Origin: Capitulum mitella
Taxonomy: Eukaryota; Arthropoda; Thecostraca; Pollicipedomorpha; Pollicipedidae
Direction: 5' to 3'
Length of the DNA stretch: 64,000 bases
Assembly: GCA_030062745.1 (NCBI GenBank)
Contig: CP099841.1
Coordinates: 18,231,398-18,295,397 of the forward strand
Below the pieces are notes generated by a model, which did not search any database, was not told the DNA's origin, and saw nothing but the letters and a program-made list of their open reading frames with translations. Made by a program: the position numbers and the translations under genes. Below are positions 12,757 to 25,300 of the stretch, in pieces. How positions within the stretch are numbered: position 1 is the first letter of the stretch; every line of letters begins with the position of its first letter.

Positions 12757-15700
12757 GTGAGTGCCGCGTAGTCTCGCGGATAGTCTCAGACGTAGCTGCG
12801 TGGGCTTGGAATAGAAACCTTAACAGCAGTGAAAGCCCACGCCAAAAAGTACGTGACGCCATACGAGTATCAAAGGCTGCAAAACGCCAGCGGACATTAA
12901 AGAGCTCGAGCATTTGTCCAAACGTTCACAAGACGGAGTACCGTTACTCTGGGTGGTGTTTTGCGGACATTACTAGTCGCCTAAGCTGCTCGTCGCGGCA
13001 TGACTGCTTGAGCCCCCCTCCGTCCGTCAGACGGCCGAGCAGGCTGGCGGGCAGCGACCGGGTCTGGTCCGGTTTCACCGCGGGCGGGCCGGGCAGCTGC
13101 GCTGCGGGCCGGCCTCACTGGTCGGCGAGGGCAGACCGCGGCCCCGGCCGGCGGCGGCAGCGGCGCGATGCTCGCACGGTCTAAAGCACGCGTTTCGCCG
13201 TCGGCCACAGTGCGCCGAGAGCTGGTAGTCGCCCAAGCCGCAGGCAGGCGATTCCGTTGACACCCGGAGACCGCGCTGAACGCCGCACGCGGACAGATTC
13301 TGCGGCAGATCGCCGCCGCTCCTGTCGACCGTTCGGCGCCGGTGGCACAGCTTCACTTTCATCTCAGCGCTCCGGGGCGATTAACCTTGCGCGCCGGCCG
13401 AACGGCGCCGAGCGGCGGCCGGCGGCAGCAGCGCTCCCGTAACGGTGCTCGCCAGTTAAAGCTTTCGCTGCTCGTTACACAGATCTAATTGTGGAAAAGG
13501 TCAGCAGTGGCGCGGCAAAGCGTCGCGTGCGATGCCGTTAAAACCGTGAGGATTTGTGGGCTGGTTGCTAAATATACTAGCAGATAGCTCAAACCCGTAT
13601 GGGGCAAATTATCTGTGGTTTGGGTAGGCGAATGTGGAACAAATGATGCGACATATCATTAATCACGCTAAACCCTTGTCTCTAGCAAACCACTTTGTCG
13701 TAATGTTCAGTACACAACGTCTTACTGCGGGCAAACTTTGGTTTTATAAACTGTTGGGCTCATCAGCCACTGCATCAGCTTTTCATTCACATAGCTTGGT
13801 CAACATCATTCAGCCTGTACCAGCCTTCTGTCCCCTGCTGACCCGTTATAGCACGTCTTGATCAAAAGTCTTGGTGGTATAGGCCAGAAGTTTCTGATGA
13901 TTGATGGCAAAAGGATTGAGCGGTGCCACAAAAAACAGCATTCCTATGGATTCAGATTTTATGATGTCAAAGGCCAGATTTCATCAGTCCGTGCATCTCA
14001 TAGTTCGGCAATCTCAACCTCACCTCATACACGATCTTCTGAATATTTCCAACGGGAAGGCGACTGGAGCCTAATTTGCTTCTCCTCTCAATTGTGAGTT
14101 GGGTAACCAACTAACCAACCTGCTCGTCGCCGGCGGTATGCCATCGAATGCATTTTAATGACGCGAGCGGTACCGCCACCTACGTTCGGGTGCAGCGCTT
14201 GTTAGAGGCGCTTCGTCAGAATTTCAATTAGCAATGCCGGCGCCCATCGGCAAAAGTTTCCACTTCAAATAATCCGTACGTCCAGCATTATTGACAATGC
14301 GCGTTATTCATCGGAATGGATCCCATTAAGCTGGTAGGCAAAGGCCGGACGGCGAGTCGGCCCCCTTCGCCGGGCAAGAAGCCGCGATTCTGGATAGCTG
14401 GCGTGCTACACGGTTCAGGTGTCTGTGTATGGCGCTGTTGGCTGGAATGTTGGCTGCAGATTGGATCTTGGAGCGAGGATTTTGACGCCGAAAGCCTTTT
14501 TGTGCCGATTTTATCTTGAAGAGAGACTGTATCAGTTTGCTGTTATATGCTCAGTCACCAAAGCTAAAAACAGATGTCCATCGGCATTGCACGATCGGCT
14601 TTTGATTGCAGTTGTGTAACGGTGTCATTGTCATGTTGTTTTCGTCTTCTCATTCCTAAATGTTGTTTACTTCTGAGCAGTGCTCGGGAGTTGGACAATC
14701 TTGACACTGCGAAAAATGGTGCTTACGTCTGAAGGGATCAATTGCCATTCTCCTTGCATTTGACATCTTATCAGCCAAAGAGAGCTGGAGCTGGGCATTG
14801 CTTGTTGCACTCCTTTGGGCGCAAATCTATTTGTCCGGCAAAACCAGCGGCAGCCACCTAAACCGTACGTCCTCCGAATAATGCGAAAGCCTTGCAGGAG
14901 TGTACACCGCTTTGCGAAGCTGAGAATTTGGCTCGCAGCTATTCCCTGGCAAATCTGACCACGCTGGGTCCCAGTGATCCGTCAGGTACAGAGAGACGGC
15001 AGGTCACAGACATGGGAGGAGGGGCAGTGCCCTACGTTGTGTCCGAGCCGGGCACGCACAGACCTGGATGTTTATCTTGCGTCGCCGTCAGGAACGCATA
15101 GCGAAATGGCCCGCGCGCCGAGACATCAACACTGTGGTGTTATTGAATCGCTGGATTCTAAGAGAGGCATCCTCGGAAGAATTTGAATTCCTGACGAGCG
15201 CGGCGAACAAACAATAGTGTTTGAGAATGCGCCACGCTTGACGCCGAAATCAGCGTCACGGTTCTCTGTACGCTGTCGGCAGACAGTACGGACGCTGGGA
15301 GAGGTAGGCAAACTTTACAGGGCTTCGCCGGTCTGGTATTCCACAATGTGGTACATAAACGTACTTTCGTGACGTAAAGTTGAAACAATTGCAGTCTCTG
15401 GAGCAGTTTCCTGACGTCAAGCGGAAACGACATGCTATGGTTTCAGAATTGCTTCACATTTCCCTTCACCATATTTCACACGGACTCATGGTTTTACGGA
15501 CTTCCTCATTGCATGTTTAATAACTCGCTGTAGCACTGCAAGGTCGTCATTAATTCCGGAAGTCGTGCGAAACACATCTCAGGGCTAATTAAAACGACGT
15601 AGGCAGATGCAGGGAACACCTCATGGATGTAAATGTGCCATTGTTCGTGCGGCTGAAAATTCCAAGGCATCACCACGCCCACCATTCTAGTGCCTGCGTC

Positions 15701-18700
15701 AAAGTGATCAGCGCAGATGACTCGACACATGCGACAGTGAACCCTGGAACGAAACCGGATGCCAGCTACTCGCCTCGGACGTCTTTGAGCGGATCCTTTG
15801 TGCACGCCTGACAGGCGTTTCGTGGCGGTTCAATGTCGGCGCTCGGCCGGCGTCCAATGCCAGGGCGTGGTCGGTCCGCACCGATCCGCCACCAAGGCCC
15901 ATCCCACCCGGCGCAGCCCTGCAAGTGGCCCGCCTCGTGGTCGATCTGTCGGCCCGCTCCGCCTGTCACGCGGTCCGCCCGTCTGTCAGCCAGGCTGTTC
16001 GTCGGCTGTCCTCCAGCTCACCGATCCGCCCTCTCTATGGGTCAGGCTGTCCGCCGGATGTCCTCCGGCCCACGGATCCGTCCTCTCTATGTGCCAGGCT
16101 GTCCGCCGGATGTCCTCCGGCTCACGGATCCGCCCTGACCCTCTGTTCCCCTAGTTCACCAGTCCGCCAATCCACCAGTACGCCTGTCCGTCTATCCGCC
16201 AGCAATCACCACCGACCGATCGCTCTCGGCCGGGCTCGTTTGCGCCGCGCCTTGACCTGGTTGCGGCGTTAACGGCGCGGCGCGCGGCGCGCGGCGCGCG
16301 GCGCGCGGCGCGGTGGCGCGGCGGCGCCGGCGGACCACCAGCGGCCGGCGGCCCGCCGCGCCGGCCGCAATCACCACGGCACGCAACGTCGCCGATAAAA
16401 ACGCGGAACCGCGCGGCCCACGCCGCCGGCGGCCGTCCGACGGCGGCGTGCGTGTTTACCCCGCTCTAATCACCGGACATTGTCGCCGGCCGGCGCGCCG
16501 CCACCGCGCGCCGATCTGGGCCAGCGCGCGACGGGGGGCGGCGATGGCGCCGCGCCGCCCCGGCCGGCGACACGACGCGGCGCCGGCGCCGGACGATATT
16601 GCGGCCGGCGTGATGCAACGCCCGGGTCGGCCGGGTCGCGCTCGTTCCGGCCGATCGGCGGCGTGCGGCGATAATGGCGCGATAGGCGGCGCGCAAGGCC
16701 GGCGGCCGACGGGACGAGGCCGGACGAGGCGGAGGAGGCGGCGGAGGGCCTGTCCGCCTCCAGGCCAGCCCACTCTGACACCACATGGCTGACGCTCCCG
16801 ATTTCAGCCTGCTATAGCATTGGGTGTCTGGCAGGCACGCTTCCAGCTCACAGTTCGCTCGCTTACATTAGGTTACTGCCACGCTTGTTCTTAACCCGAT
16901 AGCGCATTGATGCTGGGTGTTGTGAACACCACACATGCCTACCGTTGGACATGTTGCTGACATGTCGTATCTGCTGGTTTGTAATGCCACTGTCAGGCAG
17001 CGTCAGATATCATCTGACAGCCGGATTAGCGTGACCCTTCCCCGGTCCCACCGGTCCCACCCACCCGCCTTAAGTACTTACATCGCAGAGAATGTGAAGC
17101 ACTCAGACGCTGTCTGTTGTCTACCGTCAGTAGCGACACGAAGGTCTTCGGACGCGTCAGTTTCAAACTCATCCAATCCGACCCCGCCCACTCATTAGGA
17201 TCTGGCTCTCATACTAGCATAACATGTCGTTATCATCTGAGCTGCCAGAGATTCGTCTACCCGAATCGACAGCCCGCGCTTGGAAAATGATATCGTGATT
17301 ACTGAACTATGCGATCTCAATCAAGATTACCTTGCAGGGTATGCATGTTCCGAGAGCCAATGAAACCTTTACGCGATGAAAGGCATTTTCATGAGGCTTC
17401 AAGACGAAGTTTCATAATTACATGATCTTGAAATGATCGTTATGACCACGATGTAATAGTATGTGGCCAACGTGGCACATCCATGGCAGGCCAATTGTTG
17501 ACGGACCGTAAGATCATCTTCTGGCAAGTAATCTGAGACATGGCTCTGTTATGCTGAGATGAGAAATGTATCAAAAAGATTAACCCTATTCCCGGCAGGG
17601 GGGGGGGCGGAATCCGCCCCCCCTCGGGTTTTTTGCTTGCCAATTCCAGGCTTTTTAACGCAGCTTCACGAAACCTCGTGACTTTTCCTAGCTATTCCTT
17701 CTACGCGCCGTGACAAAATTTCGAAATTCTATTTTGCTCAGGGGCGGAGCCAGGCAACGTTTTTGGGAGGCACCTCAGGTCATTTTTGGCCATGTTGAGG
17801 GTAAAAGGAAAATGTCTGCCAAAAACAGAGTTTTTAAGATAGAACTTACAATTTTACATGAATATATAGCTAAATAGCTGGACAATGTGCATATGCAATT
17901 TTGTTTATCTGAGGTCACTTAACAAGGCCAGGTCAAGGTCAAAAGTCAAAATTTGTTTTTTTGTAATAATTTCTGCGCCGTTTTTTCAAATGCCAAAACC
18001 GGAATATATATAACGTAGAAAGATGCCCTCTACTTGTGTACCAAGTTTCAGCTTGATATCAGGTCGGGTCACGGAGCTATGACCTAAAATGTCAGTGCAC
18101 GTACCCTATATCGCAAAAGCCAAAAAATGAATTTTTTTGGAATAGAGTGAATTTAATCGATTAAAAACGTTTACAGATAATATTGAATGCGCACGACATC
18201 ATTCCAGGTGACCCCAAGGTCACTGGAGGTCATTTAAGGTCAAAGGTCACAAGTTGATCTGAAGAACGTGTGACCATGACAGTTCCCCCTTTTTTATGTC
18301 CCTGGCACCGCCTATGCTAACATTATACAAACATTGTAATGCGATTTGTACTTCTTTAGCATAACATGACTAGCAGAAGCTAAAAAGGTGTTTTGGCCTC
18401 TTTTGTTCATTCAGTTATTAGAAAACTAATCCCCCTATTTTTGAAACCCTGTGAACGCCCATGAATTTTCTCAAAATTTCAAATTTGCATACCCATGGTA
18501 AAAGCCCTATTCATAATCTCTCGATTCATGCCAGTTTCATCGAAATCGGTCTATAAAAAATGGAGTTATAAGAAGTCAAAAAGTACCTCCCATTTTGACA
18601 TTTTTGCCCCCCTGTATCCACAAATTTCAAAATTTTGAAAATTTCTTTTTATAAAAATGTAGTTCACGTCACGGCAAATCGATTGCCGTTTGTTGCGATG

Positions 18701-19663
18701 AAGTCGGATAAGTAGTTCTCGAGATCTCAGGGGGGGGCCGAATCCGCCCCCCCCCCTGCCGGGCCATACCGTCTAGCCCTCCGGGAATAGGGTTAATAGT
18801 GTCGGAGTTTCATTATCATTATTTGGAATTTCCAGCGATCCAGCGTTTCTGAAACTTGGCCAGAAAATTACAACAGAAATGAAATATTACCAGTAACTAT
18901 TGGAACCTACACAAGACAAAGAATTGGCATATGATAGGGCCATGGATGTGTGCCATGTGACTCAAATAAAGTGGTAAGTTTATTTCAGCAAACATGACTT
19001 AGTAATGAAGTAAGACACCATTCTTTTCAAGCGACTGCAGCCAGTGGCACACCTGTTTCTCTGGCATACTTGTTTGTCTATTCCTGCTTACCTTCGTTAT
19101 AATCCCCGGCAACTTGGTTTGCTTCTTGGCGTCAAACAGCAGGCGTGTAAGCTTTCCGACCACCGCTATCTTCACCAGAGGGCATAACTTCCGGCCGACG
19201 CGAATCGAGACCACTTTCGATCGCACGCCCCGTAACCGGGCCAGCCGAGCGTTCAGTCAAGTTCGCCATAAACCTATGCTAGCGGCCGGCTCACTCATGC
19301 AGTCGCCGGATACTTTCTACGTTGGCGCTGCAGTCTCCGGCGGCGGGCCGACGGCGCGTGTCCCGGCCCCGATCTCGCCGCGCACGAGCCAGCGGCGGGC
19401 TCGATATCGATCGCACGAGCCGCACTCAGTCGCGCCGGTTGGAGGCCAGTCATCTGCGGCCGTCGAGAACCGGGTCAGTTCCCGCCGGACGCGTCGCTCA
19501 TCTGTTGAGCGCTCAGGCTTCAATGACTTTATAGGTTGCTGGTTTCAGGCGGTTTCTAAGCGGTCCGACTCTCTCGCCCCTCTCCCTTTCTCTCCATTGT
19601 CCTCCTCCTCTTCCCCCATCTTCCTCTGTCCGTCCGTCTGCTGTCTGTCTGTTTGCAGTCTGC

Positions 19664-19696
<33 letters not shown>

Positions 19697-22247
19697 CGTC
19701 TGTCCGTCTGTCTCTCTGCCTGCCTGTCTGTCTGTCTCTCTGTCCCTCTGTTTGCTCCTATTGTAAGCTCTTTCTCTCGTTCTCTCTCTCCCTCTCCCAA
19801 TTCCTGAAGTCTCTCTCTCTCTCTCCGCTCTCCTATCTAGGCCCCGTTCTGTTGCTTTCATAGCGATGATAGAGTCTTAAGAGCGTTTCTAAAGCCGAGC
19901 CATGCGACGAACGCCTCACGCGTTCTCACCGACTCTCACACAAACTTTGCACGTCTACGCATAACCTCAACACTGCCTCCCCAGTTTCACGCCTCAGCTT
20001 GGCAACTGACCGCCTGCCGTTTTTGTTCCAGGACCATATCAGGGAAGTGCTAGCCAAGTGGGACTCCATCGACGACGAGATCTGGGCCAAAATCATCGTC
20101 TTTGAACGCAACCGACGTGTCGCCAAGGCCTACGCTCGTGTTGGCGTGCTCACTATACATGGGTCTGACGTCGGATTCGACGGCAGCAAGTAAGTCATTG
20201 TCGGCACGCATGCCAATCGTGCCGTGGCAAACCACGCGCACGAATGGTCATTCCGGATAATCAGGGTGTCAGCGGATTTAGGCGTTACGCGGAGCACGCT
20301 CTTCCTGTACCTGGTGTCACTACTAGCCCCAGTGCGGGCGGTGCATGTCAGCGTGTGCTGAGGCAACGCAGTCGTCCCTTTCATCACCCAGATCAGATCA
20401 ATTTTTAATTTCCAATCAAATATTCTGATCACGACCGGGTAGAGCCAGCCACTGAGAGCGCCTTACGCAACGACTCCATGGGGTGCTGGAGAACCAGAAG
20501 CCACGGGCTATAGCCTCTCACCACCCACAGCCTCACCCGGCGGGCATGAGACGTCTGGTTCGTTATACCGTGCAGTCAAATGAGCTGGCCTCTCACCGCG
20601 TTGATGTTTGACTCCTGTGATTGTGCCTGATCTGCAGAGTCATGTCAAGTATCGCTCTGCTATATATTATCAATATTGCCTCGTCCTTCTGTAGTACGAG
20701 GCCAATCCCGTCATCAGGCAACACATCACTGAGGCCTGTCCGTTTGTCTGCTTTCCCTGGCGTGAGTCCTGTACCCTGGGAGGGCTGATAATCGGACCCC
20801 ATACTGGTCCCACGTACTGTGTACCTCTGGCGCGTCGTAATGCAGCCGAAGACCCGTAGCTCTACTGCTGAGGCAGCTGTTGGCAAGGGGAGAGGTTTAC
20901 CGCGACCGTTGCTGGTTTGCCCCTGCTGCACCGTTAATCATGAGGTCTGTGCAGCGCTCGTTCAAGGCCGGGGCGTCGTTATTGCACCTCCGGGACGTGA
21001 TTTGGCTCGAGACGCGACGGAGCTCCCCAGGCGTCTGAAACCGGAACATGCATACACTAAAGACGCAAGGAGTTCGAGATGGCCTGGATTTACTGTACAA
21101 TACGCAGTCTACGTCTCAAGCCGATTGCATTCCGATGCATGAAAGCTGCTTAATGATTGCGAAAGTTCTCTATATAAGTGATATAGGTCAGATGCTTTTG
21201 CTGGCCAAAGAAAAAGCAACTGAGAATTTTTAGGATCTTACAAAAGTTGCTTCATTGAAATACCAGTTTATATACGTGGCAACAGATCATGTTTGCAGTA
21301 TTTTCTCCAGGTATATTTCCACAGAGCTTTACCGGGGGTTTATCTTTCAAATTCATCCATCCGCACCAGGCTGGATGCCGTGGGGTGCCGTGGTCTGGAG
21401 CACTTAGCCTTGCCGAGTATCTGCTCATCTTCCTAATCGAGTCGGACCCCTGCCAGCGGCGCCCCGCCGGCACACAAAGGATCGACCGGTGTGGTGGAGC
21501 CCGGTTAGGCGGGAAGTTCACCCCAGAGGTCGGCCCTCCCCACCCCTCCCCCATCCTTGAGGCCGGGCCAGGTGCCCGGCCGCCCCCTCGCGGGCCGGGG
21601 CAGCCCAGCGCCGCGACTGTCGGCACCGCTCCGTGCCCGCGGCGCGGCACTGGCGGCCCGCTCGCGTGATGAGCGCCGGCCGGCCGCCGGACGGCCCTCC
21701 GAGCGCCGCCTGGCCGCCGGCAAGGTTTCCCCCGGCCGAAGGTCGCCGGGTGTCGGGCGCTTTTTGTGCCGGCCAGACGACGCTCGGCAACGGCCCGTGG
21801 GGGCAGCGCCGACGGACGACGGTGCGGTCCGCTCCGCCAGACGTGATCCCCCGCCGGACCGCCGCCGCACGTGATCTGTAGAGGGGGAGGGGCGGTCGCC
21901 GACAGTCCAGTCATCGGCGATAATCTGGCCAGCTTTCTCAAGTGCCAGTGCACTCTTAGTCACATGCTCCTTTTTGTTTGGTGTAGCGTATCGTTGGATA
22001 TTTGTGTACCCAACGCTGGTTTTTAATGCTGACTGATGGCTATTAGAAGCCCGACAGACATAAGATAATCTGGCCAGTTCCGCTACGAGCTGCTTGCCTT
22101 TTGCCGGTACCGGTACCGGTAATCTGGTGCGATGTGAGAGGAAGGAAAAGCCAGGAGAGTAACAGTCGATGCTTAGAGCATATTATTTATATTATCGTTA
22201 GTTATGTTTTTATGCCGTACATATAGATATACATATATACATACACA

Positions 22248-22301
<54 letters not shown>

Positions 22302-25300
22302 CATGAGCCATTATATTTCAATGTCTTTACCATTTTACATATGATCCGAAAAATAAGTGACCATATTTATTACAATTGTGCATGGAATACATGGCTATGA
22401 CTCTTGAACAGTGCTTTTTAAGCGACGGACGTTTTCCCCCGCCAATCCCCAAGAAATTCACTGGGTGTGTTCTATTATTTGGAATGATCTACATCATTGA
22501 CAACGGAAGGTAGAGCCGTACTAATTAGATCCACTATCAAATGTTCCACACTAAATGAGTAGTTTCATTTTGTGCTTAAGCTAAACTGAAGGAAGAAAGT
22601 GACATTGTAACTGGTCATTAGCCGTTGTTCCCATTTTTGTAAACCTGAAAAAGCCAGTAATCAGAACTGTGTTTGACGGAAGTTACTGCTTTTTTATTGC
22701 CTCTCCAAACACCGAGCAGTTTTTGTTGTAAGCAGGAATGCTGTGTGATGGACATAATAATGTTTTCCATAGTCATTATCCATGGATGACGTATTTTCGG
22801 AGGCTTAGATAGTTAGTTACAGTGTCACTGGTATGGTCATGCCTTTTAGAAAAAGACACGTCTGTGTAGCTAAAGCTGATGTAAAAACAGCTCCAGGTGT
22901 CAATAAAGCTGGAACAAGTGCATTATGATATGTTCATGATGCTACGTGCCAAATAATACATCAGTTCCACTTTACGATTCCCGGCTCCTGACTGGCTGGA
23001 GTGCCCCGCTGACCCGCGCAGCCGGTCCCTCGCGGGCCCTGGGTCCTCAGCTGCAGTCCGCACTGCGCCTCGGAGTGCCGCGGGCCCCGGATCCCGAGCC
23101 GTGGTCCGCGCCAGGCCTCGGCCCCGTGGGTCCGGACCTCCAGCCCCACTCCTGGCGAGGCCTCAGGCCGCCGCCGGCCGACAGCCCGGCAGTGGTGGCG
23201 GCGCACTTTCCAACGACGCCGCGCCAGCCGGCCGGGCGACATTATGCATTTGGCAACGGACTGACGAGCTGTCGCCCCTCGAGCGGCGCCAGCGCCTCGT
23301 TTCGTCACCGTGTCCGGCGGCGCACCGGCCGTGGGAACCAGACCCCGGCGACGCGGACGGTGCTGTCGCGCCGCGTGTGTCAGACGTGTCGCCCCCACGC
23401 CGACGCTCTCGCCCGTTTCAGGATCGGCCTGTGCGGCTTCGACAACCCGCTGCGCGACCCGAAGGTGGAGGAGGTGAAGCGGTACATTGGCGCGGTGAGT
23501 GCTGGCAGCCCCGAGCGGCCTCGATCTCTGGCTCTGCACGCCGTGTGGCAAACCGTGAACGGTGTTGACGGCGGCTTAGGAGTCAGAGGTAATATGCGTG
23601 ACAAGAAGCGTTTTCCCACTTTCTTCGGTATAACGGAAGACGGTAGATATGGTGGCTAATTTACAAGCTGCATGACAGCGACTCAGTGTAATCTTTACGA
23701 ACCGCAGAGGCCTAATCACTGTTAATGTGCTTAGCAAACTCGACAGGCTTAAATATTGGCGTTCGCCGGCTGCAAACCTGATGTTTTACCGCCGAAGCCT
23801 AACTTCCACCGCAAATCGTTCAGAGAAGCCGAGGATAATGGTTGAACCCAACTTGCATTACAGGGTGTGAAAGTGAAGATGGACAACGAGGGTAACCTGA
23901 TGGTGAAGCGGCTGGCCAAGTCGAACGTCTTCGTCAGATACGCCAACGGCGAGAACGCGGTCGGCTCCGACATCCTCAAGCTGCCGCAGGCGGCGCTGGA
24001 GGCCAACAAAGGGCTCGCGGTAGGTCCAGGACCGGGAGCTGGCGGAAAAAGACCACGCGAAGGCCGTTTTCGCGTCCATGGCCGAGACGGTCCCTGGATC
24101 TCCTGTTTAACGGCTCTCTGTAACGGCGCAGTGTGGCCTTGGTTCGTATCGAAACACAGGCACATGATTCACTTGCGTCAGCTTTTATAGATGCCTCACG
24201 GTCGGTCTGCAACAAAACAAAGGTGAAAGGGGATACTGTGCTACCAGCGAAATCCTTCTGACAATTAAATTGTTGTATCCTTTTCTTTTCACGGTATCAT
24301 TTCCGTCCGTGAAAACCGTTAGGCATACTGGCTAAATATGATACAAGTACAAAATAAATTCTGCGCAATTCTTTTCTCATTTTTTCTATTCATCGCATTA
24401 TTTTAAGCACACGAGACTAAAAAAAGGATACAAGTTCAAAGTTAATCCCACCTAGTTCGTATTTCATCATAAAATTATTTAGACCGGTCTGATTTCAAAA
24501 CCTCCCAAAAACTAACTTATGGGGTCTTCAGTACGGTAACCCAGGTATATTGTTTACAACATGGCCAACCCTTACCTGAACGCAGAAAAAGTATAATGCT
24601 AGTTTTACGTTTTTGCCTCATTAGATACGACTAATCATTGCTGTCCGTACATCATATTTTTTGCTACGTCTTGAGGGCAGGGCGGAGCTGGCTTCTGTTT
24701 CGTTGTCTGGCACGGGCTGACGGACCCCAAAAAACGGCAGCGACTCGAGCAGCACCGGAAAATAGCCCGATCCACGGCAGAAAAAGTTGGCGTGCCTGAC
24801 TACATTTCGAAGCGCGACAAAGCGGCCGCGACATCGGCTCCAGCTGCACCCGACATGCCAGGACCGTCGGGCGGGCGTCTGGCTCGCGTGTCTCGGCACG
24901 GGCTCATGTCATGCGGCTGCGGCGATCTGTGCGCGATTAGACAACGCTGGTCCGTTCCAGGGTCTTTGAGTAACGTGAACCACCGGTCTGCAGTTCGATA
25001 ACATGGCAACTACTGAGTCGTCGTGAATGGTGACGCCGCGACACGCAAACCTGTTTTGACAAGTATTATCTTATCGTGAATGATAATTCACGGGAAAGTC
25101 TATATAGGATCAGACGCAAGCTTTCAACGAATTAGGATTCAGCCTGGCCTTTTGGACGATGGGTGCATGATATATGTATGGCTGTTAATTCTTGCACACG
25201 AGGCTGAAGAACATGTTTTATTTGCAGCCATAATGATATTCACGTTATAGGTGTTTGTGTTGCTGCTTACCAGTCACGTAAGTCAGAATGTTTCGAAGGG

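Larger units (their letters stand above)
12757..20031 (+). other. MH2 gene intron 1 (7.3 kb)
   Basis: No further exon recognised. It contains GC blocks at 13010-13450 and 15830-16790, a 52-bp minisatellite (15991-16140), an alternating GC tract (16273-16320), a 1.2-kb foldback element (17579-18797) and a TCTG microsatellite near its 3' end. It ends in the acceptor TTTTGTTCCAG. Confidence 0.7.

Noticed and set aside
15798-16792. Several overlapping frames in the GC block of intron 1
   Set aside because: They result from a 52-bp minisatellite and CpG-rich sequence; open on both strands.
19114-19863. 249-codon frame ending in Cys/Leu/Ser/Val repeats
   Set aside because: The second half is a TCTG microsatellite and polypyrimidine tract, and the first half has no motif.
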